This document shows, piece by piece, positions 1 through 6,364 of a DNA stretch of 9,584 nt. Location of the stretch: the NCBI GenBank assembly GCA_003164475.1, contig PLTL01000317.1, positions 697-10,280 of the forward strand, in the 5' to 3' direction. Made by a program: the position numbers and the translations under genes. How positions within the stretch are numbered: position 1 is the stretch's first letter; each line of letters starts with the position of its first letter. This DNA comes from Candidatus Dormiibacterota bacterium (lineage in GTDB: Bacteria; Chloroflexota; Dormibacteria; UBA8260; Bog-877). The notes beneath the pieces were generated by a model. The model did no database searches. It was not told the origin of the DNA and was given only the letters and a program-made list of their open reading frames with translations.

Positions 1-8
1 CCGAGAAG

Positions 9-57
9 GGGACCCAGGCGGCGGCTGATTCATCTCCTGCGACCGCCGTCTGGGCCC
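9..57 (-). terminator. Hairpin downstream of the solute-binding protein gene, candidate terminator
   Basis: An inverted repeat lies 19 bases past the stop codon of the solute-binding protein gene. Arms 13-24 and 43-54 are 12 bases each and pair with a single mismatch around an 18-base loop. Three more G-C pairs (9-11 with 55-57) extend the stem past a bulged A at 12. On the transcript side it is followed by a mixed C/T stretch, not a clean T-run, so it is not a textbook intrinsic terminator. It would separate this gene from anything further left. Confidence 0.45.
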
Positions 58-75
58 TGCCCCCCATTGGTTAAC

Positions 76-1779
76 TCAGCTGATGGGATAGAGGTGAGTG
101 AGGACGACGCCGTCGTCCGGGAACTGATAAACCGCAGGCTGCGCGTAGGGGTTGGACGGAGTCGGCCAGCCCCCAATGTGCTGGGCGTCGTACTCGAACC
201 AGTTGACGCCCTCCGTCACCGGGATGACCGGGATGTCGTCCACCATCACCTTCTCGATCTCGTGCATGATGGTGAGTTGCTGCGCCGGACTCGCCGCGGG
301 GTAGGCGTTGAAGAGGGCATCGGTCGAGGGCGACGAGAAGCGCGAGTAGTCCGTCGAGCCGATGTTGCCGCTGAAGAGTATCCCGCGGAGCTCGTAGTAC
401 GGACTGGGTCCGTCCAGCGGATACGGCCCCCCGCCTCCAGCGTAGGCGAGCTGGTAGCTGCCGCTTTCGAGATTACTCACGTAGGGGCCGCTGTTCTCGT
501 CCTCGACCGTGACCTGGATTCCGACCGCCTTCAGGTCCTGGGTGATCACCTGGAGCGACGAGTCCCAGTCGGAGAAGCCACTCACCGTGACGATGGTGAA
601 GGAGAGCTGCTGGCCCTGGGCGTCCTGGTAGATGCCGTCCGAGCCCTTCTTGAAACCGGCTGCTTGAAGGATCTGGTCAGCCTTGCTGGGGTCGTAGCTG
701 ACGGTGTTGAGCGATGATTCGCACCACTTCTTGAAGGTGGGCAGCACGATTCCGGTCTGGTTGGCAGGCAACTCATAGCCACTCTCGCCTCGCTTGGAGA
801 CGGCCGGGCGGTTGATGGCCATGGTGATCGCCTGGCGAACCGCCAGCTTGCTGAGAAGCGGGTTGGTGAGGTTGGGGAAGAGCGACACGTTCTCAACGGG
901 CGGGAACCAGTAGTGGCGGAACGCCGGGGCCTTGGCGATGAAGGAGGACTTGATGTTGGGGATGGGCTGGCCCCCCCACTGCGCGTCCCCTTCGATCAGG
1001 GAGAGGTTGCAGGGCGTGTTGCTCAGGAAAGCGGGATAGTTGATCTCCTGGATCTGGGGCACGGGATGACCCCGCTTGCTCTGCCAGTAGTGCGAGTTGC
1101 GAAGGTACTCGATGTTGTCCTCAGAGCAGCTCTTCACCAGGTAGGGGCCGGTGCCGATGGGCTTGGTGTCGGCGTAGGAGACGAGCTCGCTCTGGTCCAG
1201 GGATCCCCAGATGTGCTGTGGGATGATGGGAGTCTGATCGGCGACATAGTAGAAATAGGATTCGGACGGGGCGTCAAAGGTGAAGACGACCTGGTCCGTG
1301 CCTTGGAGCGCCACGCTGGTCAGAGGTCCACCGTCAGCCGACCAGACCGCGTCGAGGTCCAGTGCGGGGGAGGCCTTCATCGCGTCAAAGGTATAGACCA
1401 CATCGTTGGCGCTGAAGGGCGTGCCATCACTCCACTTCACGCCGCTCCGGATGGTGAAGGTGAGCGCCGTGTAGGTGGTGTTCCAGGTCGATCCGGTGGC
1501 CAGCCAAGGAGTCACTGGATTGGTGCCGTTCGCGTTGGTCCTGAGGATGTCCACAGCCTCTAGCGGCTCATATTCAAAGCCCAGGGACGCGAGGCTGACC
1601 GCCGAGTTGAAGGGGTTGAACTGGCAAGTCCAGGTGCTGCCGGTCTCATTGCCAATGACCAGCTTTCCCCCGACCTTCCCCGCGTTGGCGGCAGCGCTCG
1701 AAGTGAGTGTGGCCTGGCCGCCAGCCGCGGCCAGCGCAGCAAACGCGATCAGCAGCGTGAAGACTCTTCTACGTCTCAA
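76..1779 (-). CDS. ABC transporter substrate-binding protein, family 5 (peptide/oligosaccharide type)
   Basis: This 567-residue extracytoplasmic solute-binding protein of the DppA/OppA (SBP_bac_5) family captures a ligand outside the membrane and delivers it to an ABC permease. The N-terminus is a Sec signal: a basic run (RRRR, residues 2-5) and a hydrophobic core to about residue 22. The family signature spans about 91-132 (PWLATGS..., TIRSGVKWSDGTPFSANDVVYTFD), and GTGPY is at 209-213. Length is normal for the family. The start is TTG, preceded by AAGGAGG with 7-base spacing; no ATG or GTG fits. There is no lipobox: the first cysteine is residue 52, so it is probably secreted or wall-retained and not a lipoprotein, which is unusual for a Gram-positive. 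The C-terminal pattern (GGWPTPSNPYAQPA, then DDGVVLTHL) recalls oligosaccharide-binding members, but the ligand cannot be read from sequence. No permease or ATPase is in the window. Confidence 0.93.
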   Translation of the reverse strand: MRRRRVFTLLIAFAALAAAGGQATLTSSAAANAGKVGGKLVIGNETGSTWTCQFNPFNSAVSLASLGFEYEPLEAVDILRTNANGTNPVTPWLATGSTWNTTYTALTFTIRSGVKWSDGTPFSANDVVYTFDAMKASPALDLDAVWSADGGPLTSVALQGTDQVVFTFDAPSESYFYYVADQTPIIPQHIWGSLDQSELVSYADTKPIGTGPYLVKSCSEDNIEYLRNSHYWQSKRGHPVPQIQEINYPAFLSNTPCNLSLIEGDAQWGGQPIPNIKSSFIAKAPAFRHYWFPPVENVSLFPNLTNPLLSKLAVRQAITMAINRPAVSKRGESGYELPANQTGIVLPTFKKWCESSLNTVSYDPSKADQILQAAGFKKGSDGIYQDAQGQQLSFTIVTVSGFSDWDSSLQVITQDLKAVGIQVTVEDENSGPYVSNLESGSYQLAYAGGGGPYPLDGPSPYYELRGILFSGNIGSTDYSRFSSPSTDALFNAYPAASPAQQLTIMHEIEKVMVDDIPVIPVTEGVNWFEYDAQHIGGWPTPSNPYAQPAVYQFPDDGVVLTHLYPIS

Positions 1780-1784
1780 CAGTG

Positions 1785-1793
1785 CCCCTCCTT
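1785..1793 (-). promoter_or_regulatory. Ribosome binding site that fixes the TTG start
   Basis: On the minus strand AAGGAGG sits 7 bases before the TTG at 1779-1777. This is near-perfect anti-Shine-Dalgarno pairing at ideal distance, and it decides the start codon of the solute-binding protein. The alternative CTG directly before the TTG would have shorter spacing. Confidence 0.8.
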
Positions 1794-1858
1794 CAATCTG
1801 GCCGCCGATCGGCCCTTGATCGTACGCGGCGCCCGCGGGCCCTGGCTACGACAGGGGC

Positions 1859-1887
1859 AGTGTCCCGCCCCCGAGGATGGCTGTCAA
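1859..1887 (-). promoter_or_regulatory. Candidate promoter of the solute-binding protein gene
   Basis: On the minus strand a perfect TTGACA -35 box (1887-1882) is followed after 17 bases by GACACT (1864-1859). The latter matches the -10 consensus at only three of six positions. This would give a leader of about 70 bases before the TTG start. The -35 is convincing, the -10 weak. Confidence 0.35.
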
Positions 1888-1904
1888 TCACCCCAACGGG
1901 TGAT
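1887..1904. promoter_or_regulatory. Perfect inverted repeat next to the -35 box, candidate operator
   Basis: ATCACCC (1887-1893) and GGGTGAT (1898-1904) form a perfect 7-4-7 inverted repeat that touches the upstream edge of the TTGACA box of the solute-binding protein gene. The size and position suit a dimeric repressor or activator of a transport gene (LacI, GntR or TetR types use such sites). No regulator gene is adjacent, so the binding protein is unknown. Confidence 0.4.
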
Positions 1905-2101
1905 CTCAGAGGCACACCGCGTTGTCCAGGACCTAACTCTTCGTCGCCAAGGCGCGCCCGGCGCTGTGCTGGTGGACCGAAGCCCGCCAGGCCTGATTGT
2001 TCGCGCAATCCGCGACTCGACGCGATGATACCCCCCACCCCTGGCCCGGTCCTGGCCGCTGCGGGTGTTTGCCCAAGCCACTCCCGCTGAGAGGCGCCTC
2101 G

Positions 2102-2509
2102 CTAGCGGTGCTGGTGCCGGCGAGCGCGGCGACGCAGTCCGGCCAGGGCGCCTATCACGCTGAGACTGGCCAACACGACCACAGTCGCATCCACCACGGG
2201 AACCCAGCGGACCTGTTCGCCCTTGACGACGTAGACGCCGACCGGCATTATCAGGCCGCCGAAGCCCGCGCCCGATCCGGCTGGCAGGCCACCATTGGCC
2301 CTTCGGTCGGCGCCGTTCGCCAGCTCTGCCGGGCCGGGGCCGGGCGGCAGGGATGGCGGCGGGAGCCTCAGCCCGTCGCCTCCCCCGCCTCCGCCGAGTA
2401 CGAGGGCCACAGGAATGATGAGAAGCTCGCCCTTCTCATAGGCCGGGCCGAAGGCGCGGCGCACGGAAACGTTCTCACCCAGCCGGCTCAACAGCTCCTG
2501 AGTACTCAT
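2102..2509 (-). CDS. GerW/YtfJ-family sporulation-type protein with C-terminal membrane anchor
   Basis: This is a 135-residue protein of the Spore_YtfJ (GerW) family. GerW in Bacillus is a spore-associated germination protein; the role of the actinobacterial members is not established. Family features are an N-terminal block (SVRRAFGPAYEKGELLIIPVALVLGGGGGG, about residues 15-44, split here by name only), a Gly/Pro-rich low-complexity middle (about 45-85), a second block (GFGGLIMPVGVYVVKGEQVRWVPVVD, about 82-107) and a single membrane segment (about 108-124) ending in a basic tail (RRRARRHQHR). The ATG at 2509 gives the family's usual N-terminus. There is no Shine-Dalgarno, but a TAnnnT -10 box lies 8 bases upstream, which fits leaderless translation. 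The same frame is open further upstream to a GTG at 2806, but that extension has no family similarity. The stop is followed by a long non-coding stretch, so the gene appears to stand alone. Confidence 0.8.
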   Translation of the reverse strand: MSTQELLSRLGENVSVRRAFGPAYEKGELLIIPVALVLGGGGGGDGLRLPPPSLPPGPGPAELANGADRRANGGLPAGSGAGFGGLIMPVGVYVVKGEQVRWVPVVDATVVVLASLSVIGALAGLRRRARRHQHR

Positions 2510-2517
2510 GGTCGACC

Positions 2518-2523
2518 AGTCTA
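2518..2523 (-). promoter_or_regulatory. Candidate -10 box for leaderless transcription of the GerW-like gene
   Basis: The minus-strand hexamer TAGACT matches TATAAT at four of six positions and ends 8 bases before the ATG at 2509. Transcription would start at or within a base or two of the start codon, which explains the missing Shine-Dalgarno. No good -35 box is visible at 17-18 bases. Confidence 0.4.
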
Positions 2524-3889
2524 ATCCGCCGTCACGGCCGGCTCGACCGATTCCGGCATCCTTCTGCGCCAGACGAATTCCCACCCGGACTGGTACATGC
2601 CCCTGGAGCCAGAGGGGCCCACGGTCGCCCGAAGAGGTGGCAGCGAAGCGACTGGTGGCTGGCACGCCGTCGACGCCGGCGCAGAAGGGGATCCCTAGAG
2701 CTGAGTGGAGGAACTGCTGCCAGAAAGGAAGGGCCAAGCCGGCGCCGCCATCGCCAACGATCCCCAGCCCCAGACCAGCCGCTATCCACGCCTTGCCCGT
2801 GGGCACTCCGCGCCACGCCCGCCAACCACGCCACCGGCTCAGCAGAGCGCCGAGCAGCGCCAGGGTTGGGCCCGCCGTGACGGCGAGGAGCTGGCGTCGG
2901 AAGAGCTACTCTCCTTGATCCCGAAGCCCCACCAGGAGGTCCTGGATCACGGTGATGGTCTGGTTGCCCGCACCGACCAGTGGGGAACCAGCGCTCCGGA
3001 GACCGATGCTCTTGGCGGCGAACCGCAGTCCGCAGGGGCATGGGGGTACGAATCCCGCCCCCGGATCAGACACTGGAAGTCTAGGCCCGGCATCCCCCGG
3101 CAGGAGCCGTGGGGACCGCGTGGCGATTTGGCGGTCAGGCAGACAATCGCCAGCGACGCTCACGCCGGCGAGGCCAGCACCAGCCTCTCCGGCGGCCGCT
3201 CTGCCCGAGCGCAAAGCCTCACGCTGGCGAGAGCGGCGCCAACCTGGACTGACGCCTTCGGTGCTCCTCCGCATTTCAATCACCGCCCTGGCCCGCTCCT
3301 GGTCCCCGTGGCCGGGCGAGCTGGTCAACCCGTTGAGCCGGAGCCCGCCAGTGGGTCCAAATCGGGCCGGCCGGGTGCTATCGTGTCAGGAGCGGCTGGG
3401 GGCACGAGCCGGTCGGCTCCGCTGACACGCTCGAACCCCCCCCAAAGGGTGCCCCTGGCCGTGACCCCCAGGTCAGGGACCAACGGCCGCCAGTCGGCTG
3501 AGGGCTCCGAGGGGGGGCGGGGCGGTCGCTCGGTTCCCGCCGTTGTCAGGCGGTCGGCGTGCGGGTAGGACCGTGCTGCCTCACCTGCCGCTCGGAGCTG
3601 TACCCGCCAGTTGAGTGCAAGGAAGTTGGGATAGGCGGAGGCAGCTCCTACCACGCCTGGCACGGTGCCTTGGGGCCGCGTAGCGGTCCCCCAAGAGATC
3701 CTTCGTGACCTGCTCCAGGCGGGTTTGGGCGGAGGCCCGTCCTGCCACCCAGGGTGCCTGTTTCAGAGCCCCCGTGGTTCCCGTACGGGCCCGCCAGGAC
3801 TGGGTGTGGAACCACCCGCTGACAAGCTCCGTCGCTGAGGATGACCTGAGTTGGGGTCGGCAGGATATCTCGGCCGGCTGTGGCTGAGG

Positions 3890-3905
3890 CCTCCGCCGGC
3901 GGAGG
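3890..3905. repeat. Perfect 16-base GC-rich palindrome
   Basis: CCTCCGCC is followed directly by GGCGGAGG, with no loop. It lies about 245 bases past the YoaK-type gene on that gene's downstream side, inside a gene-poor stretch. There is no T-run on either side. It could be part of a distal terminator, a protein-binding site or chance in GC-rich DNA. Confidence 0.5.
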
Positions 3906-4150
3906 GTGGTGGGGAGGCGCATCCTGTCAGCTGGCCTGGTACCGCCCCGCTCGGCTGTGAAGCCATCCCCACCTCCGCGCCTCGTCGCTTCTCGGCATGT
4001 ACGGCTGCCCCCATCCCGACCGGCCAGGTCGCGGTCGTGCCGGGGATCTAAGCCGACGCCGGCGTTGCCCCGACCAGGAACGCAGCAGCCCGAGACCTGC
4101 GGTGCAGTCTGCCCAAAGCCGGCTGGACTGGTCCGTGACAACCGACGAAC

Positions 4151-4933
4151 TCAGTCGCGGCGGTTAGAACCGGGATCCCGTGGCTGGCTCACCCCAACCA
4201 CCGGCGGCCGAGCCCAGGCGGGACCCGACCTTCCGAGCATCCAGCTCGTCGCCGCAACGATCAAGATCGTGACCAGGGCAATCAGCAGTGGGTAGACGAT
4301 GTGCGCATGAATGACGAACTCCGCACCGATCAGGGCTCCGACCAGCATCGCGGCCACCGCGGTGACGCGGCGCCCCCCTCTGGATCCCCTGCCGCCCGCG
4401 ATCACGCTGTCGGCAGCGATGCCGGTGATGGTCAAGGTGAGAACCGTGGTGGCCAGGTCGGGGACCGCAAGTTTGCGGGCAGCGGCGTTCTGGATCCCCA
4501 TGGCGATCGCGAGGACGACGATTAGAGGGTAACGGTATCCGGCTACGCTACGACCCCCACTCAGCGTGGCCAAGACCACCGCGGCCACCAGGAAGACCGC
4601 TTGGATTGCAGCAGCGGTGCTCAGAAGTCGGCCGCGATCTTGGCCGAGCCGTGAGCCAAGTGTGCCGCCGACCAGGGCGCCGAGGCCGAACGACGCCAAG
4701 GCCAGAATTGATGCAGGGATCGAGAACCCACGCGCCCCAGCCAGGGCGAAGCCAAAGAACACGACGTTGCCCGTCATGTTGGCGACGAACACGTGACCAA
4801 GGACCAGATAGCTGAAGGAGTCAACCAGGCCGGTCACGACCGTCATGGCTATGAGCAGCGGCGGCAGCGGACCATGCCTGCTGTCGCGATCCGGGAAAAT
4901 CGTTTGCCGGATCTCGGTGAGGAAGGTGTTCAC
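4151..4933 (-). CDS. YoaK/DUF1275 family integral membrane protein
   Basis: This 260-residue multi-spanning membrane protein belongs to the DUF1275 (YoaK) family. Its substrate and activity are unknown, though transporter-like roles are assumed for the family. About six or seven hydrophobic segments are visible (near residues 24-46, 50-66, 72-92, 106-124, 134-150, 189-207 and 211-232). Family marks are the first block TVVTGLVDSFSYLVLG (31-46), VFVANMTGNVV (48-58) and the AMGIQNA segment (144-150), followed by DLATTVLTLTITG (159-171). Length is normal for the family. The start is GTG at 4933; the only in-frame alternatives upstream are not usual start codons. I see neither a Shine-Dalgarno nor a clear -10 box, so the exact start is less certain than the identity. 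The gene stands alone, with gene-poor DNA on both sides. Confidence 0.9.
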   Translation of the reverse strand: MNTFLTEIRQTIFPDRDSRHGPLPPLLIAMTVVTGLVDSFSYLVLGHVFVANMTGNVVFFGFALAGARGFSIPASILALASFGLGALVGGTLGSRLGQDRGRLLSTAAAIQAVFLVAAVVLATLSGGRSVAGYRYPLIVVLAIAMGIQNAAARKLAVPDLATTVLTLTITGIAADSVIAGGRGSRGGRRVTAVAAMLVGALIGAEFVIHAHIVYPLLIALVTILIVAATSWMLGRSGPAWARPPVVGVSQPRDPGSNRRD

Positions 4934-5476
4934 GTCGGAGTTGCTGGAGTCGTCTCGAATGCGCCGGCCGAAGCGGCGGGTACCGCCCCGCCACCGCTGG
5001 CGCTCACCCGCTCCACCGCTCGCAGTTCCGGACCTGCCGAGATGTCCGAGAGCGGCCCGTCCGCGATGAGTGGTCGATCTCCCGCCCGCCGTAATCCGTC
5101 GGCAACATGCCGCTGGCCGACCGGAGCGAGCGGTCCACTCGTCAAGACGCCCGCGAAGGAAACGTCAGCCAAGCAGATGACCCTCCACTAGAACCAGGCA
5201 GGCTGGGGGGCCCGGACGGCTGGGCCTGGCAGTTTCGGGCGCTATTCCCCGACCGAGAGCGGCCAGCGCGTGGTCGAGCAGAGCCGCTTGGGTCACACTC
5301 GCCGCGTTCGCCTGAGACCGTCGGTCCCGTGAAGTGCGTGGCACCGCGCTCCCGCCCGAATACCTCCCAGGCAAGAGGCCGCGGGTCCGAGGGCCGCCTC
5401 CTTGTCCGTCGATCACGAATCCGAAGCTCTGACCGGGCGGCCCGGGGATCCTGGCCATGCTCAGCAGCGCCGGTCC
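4934..5476. other. Gene-poor region between the oxidoreductase operon and the YoaK-type gene
   Basis: In these 543 bases open frames exist on both strands, but none has a family motif. One minus-strand frame (5480-5142) begins with an ATG that overlaps the dehydrogenase stop as ATGA, yet its 112-residue product is Arg/Ser/Pro-rich and unlike a real protein. A short GC-only hairpin lies at 5433-5445, and a 7-base inverted repeat (5460-5466 with 5480-5486) surrounds the dehydrogenase stop codon. The promoter of the YoaK-type gene should lie at the left end, but I could not identify it. Confidence 0.55.
5433..5445 (-). terminator. Short GC hairpin after the oxidoreductase operon, weak terminator candidate
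   Basis: CCGGG and CCCGG pair around a 3-base loop, about 30 bases past the dehydrogenase stop. The stem is short but all G-C. No T-run follows, so termination here is only a suggestion. Confidence 0.25.
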
Positions 5477-6364
5477 TCATGCTGAGGTCCGACTCCCAGG
5501 CCAGCGGCGATCGGCGCGCACGGTGGTCGGCCGATAGCGGGTGATGACCGCGGTGATGTCAAGCCCGGGCACGTCCGCGGCGGCCTCGCCAACAAGCTCG
5601 CGAACCAATGCGGTCAGAGGAACCTGCGCTACCGACCGGTGGAAGAGCTCAAGCGCCAGGTCGAGATCCTTGAGAAGGTCGCGCACGGCGAAGAGCGTGG
5701 GCTCATGCTGACGGTCCAGGTAGCCCGCCCGACGCATCTCGAGCGACGGTGCCAGGCGAGCCAGTACCCAGAAGACCTCCTGGCGGTCAAGGCCCGCAGC
5801 CTCTCCCGCCACCTGCAGCTCGGCGGCGGCCGTCGTCACCGCCCCAAGCATGCTGTTGGCGACCAGCTTGAGGCGTGCTCCGCTGCCCAGAGAGCCGACG
5901 TGGCGCACCTCACCGAGCCGCTCCAACACGGGCCGGGCGCGCTCGACATCGGCGGGCGCACCGCCGGCGAGGATCGCGGCCCCTCCACGGAGCACAACGG
6001 TCGGCGCACCGACGATGGGCGCGTCGATGAGGGCCGAGCCGGTCGCGTTGAGCTGCGGCTCCAACTCCGCCAGCACTTCGGGTCCCGAGGTGCTCATCTC
6101 GACGAAGACCTGCCCGGTCGCGGCCGCGAGTGCGCCCACCGGCCCGCCAAACGCGGCACGCACGGCCTCCGCACCGGTCAGACTGGTGATCACGACTTCG
6201 GCATCGCGAACCGCGTCGGCCGGCGTGGCGACGACACGTCCGACTCCCACCTGCTCCGCCCGAACTCGGGTTCGGTTCCATAGAGTTGGCTCGAACTCGG
6301 CGAGCCGCTGGGCGAGGGCTGAACCCATCCGCCCAGTGCCGAGAATGGCGATCCGCGTGCTCAG
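5477..6364 (-). CDS. NAD(P)-dependent oxidoreductase, 3-hydroxyisobutyrate / beta-hydroxyacid dehydrogenase family, CTG start
   Basis: This 295-residue cytoplasmic enzyme belongs to the 6-phosphogluconate-type beta-hydroxyacid dehydrogenase superfamily (3-hydroxyisobutyrate, tartronate semialdehyde and glyoxylate reductases; imine reductases are relatives). It has an N-terminal Rossmann domain with GTGRMG at 9-14 and NRT at 30-32, then EMSTSGPE (89-96), the substrate-side motif DAPIVGAP (114-121), and GSGARLKLVANSML (160-173) with catalytic Lys166 and Asn170. The helical C-terminal domain follows. The catalytic lysine argues against an imine reductase. The first in-frame ATG (6328) would cut off the nucleotide-binding glycine motif. 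The only start that keeps it is CTG at 6364-6362, which overlaps the TGA of the aldo/keto reductase gene and follows GGGAGGG at 5-base spacing. The two genes are therefore co-transcribed and probably translationally coupled. The substrate is unknown. Confidence 0.9.
   Translation of the reverse strand: MSTRIAILGTGRMGSALAQRLAEFEPTLWNRTRVRAEQVGVGRVVATPADAVRDAEVVITSLTGAEAVRAAFGGPVGALAAATGQVFVEMSTSGPEVLAELEPQLNATGSALIDAPIVGAPTVVLRGGAAILAGGAPADVERARPVLERLGEVRHVGSLGSGARLKLVANSMLGAVTTAAAELQVAGEAAGLDRQEVFWVLARLAPSLEMRRAGYLDRQHEPTLFAVRDLLKDLDLALELFHRSVAQVPLTALVRELVGEAAADVPGLDITAVITRYRPTTVRADRRWPGSRTSA

Larger units (their letters stand above)
1780..2101. other. Intergenic region upstream of the solute-binding protein gene
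   Basis: These 322 bases lie between two minus-strand genes. The right end follows the stop of the GerW-like gene and carries a 10-base palindrome (GAGGCGCCTC, 2091-2100), too short to call a terminator. The left half holds a candidate promoter and inverted repeat for the solute-binding protein gene. Two further short palindromes sit in the presumed leader: GCCGATCGGC (1804-1813) and GCCCGCGGGC (1831-1840). Short open frames here are arginine- and proline-rich and look like noise. Confidence 0.6.
2510..4150. other. Long gene-poor region, no defensible gene
   Basis: These 1.6 kb lie between the GerW-like gene and the YoaK-type gene. Several frames are open for 100-280 codons on both strands, but their products are rich in Arg, Pro, Gly and Ser, contain scattered Cys and Trp, and show no family motif or good ribosome binding site. 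This is expected of GC-rich non-coding DNA. On the minus strand in the frame of the GerW-like gene, 2905-2806 reads as a hydrophobic stretch (LLAVTAGPTLALLGALLSRW) after an in-frame TAG at 2908-2906; it might be a remnant of a membrane protein. A 16-base perfect palindrome lies at 3890-3905. I see no transposase remnant, RNA gene or tandem repeat that I can name. Confidence 0.55.

Noticed and set aside
913..1563. Plus-strand open frame opposite the solute-binding protein
   Set aside because: It is an antisense shadow with no motif; the minus-strand protein is full length and family-like throughout.
2510..2806. N-terminal extension of the GerW-like protein to a GTG at 2806
   Set aside because: Family similarity begins at the ATG at 2509, and the extension has no ribosome binding site.
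2995..3068. tRNA-like segment on the plus strand
   Set aside because: The ends pair (TCCGGAG with CCCCGGA) and a T-loop-like TACGAAT is present, but the conserved T55 is A, no D-arm or anticodon arm folds, and the tail is TCA, not CCA. It is probably chance.
2705..3568. 287-codon plus-strand open frame in the gene-poor region
   Set aside because: It is rich in Arg, Ser, Pro and Gly, has no motif and no credible ribosome binding site, and overlaps other equally long frames. It looks like chance openness in GC-rich DNA.
3581..4141. 186-codon minus-strand open frame
   Set aside because: It has Arg-rich, Cys-containing low-complexity composition with no recognisable domain. I could not support it as a gene.
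5142..5480. Third operon gene starting at an ATGA overlap with the dehydrogenase stop
   Set aside because: The overlap is tempting, but the 112-residue product is Arg/Ser/Pro-rich with no motif, and I see no Shine-Dalgarno before the ATG.
5639..6283. Plus-strand open frame opposite the dehydrogenase
   Set aside because: It is an antisense shadow of a well-supported dehydrogenase with low-complexity Arg/Gly/His composition.
5477..6328. ATG start at 6328 for the dehydrogenase
   Set aside because: It would remove the first strand and the glycines of the GTGRMG nucleotide-binding motif, and the strong ribosome binding site is placed for the CTG at 6364.
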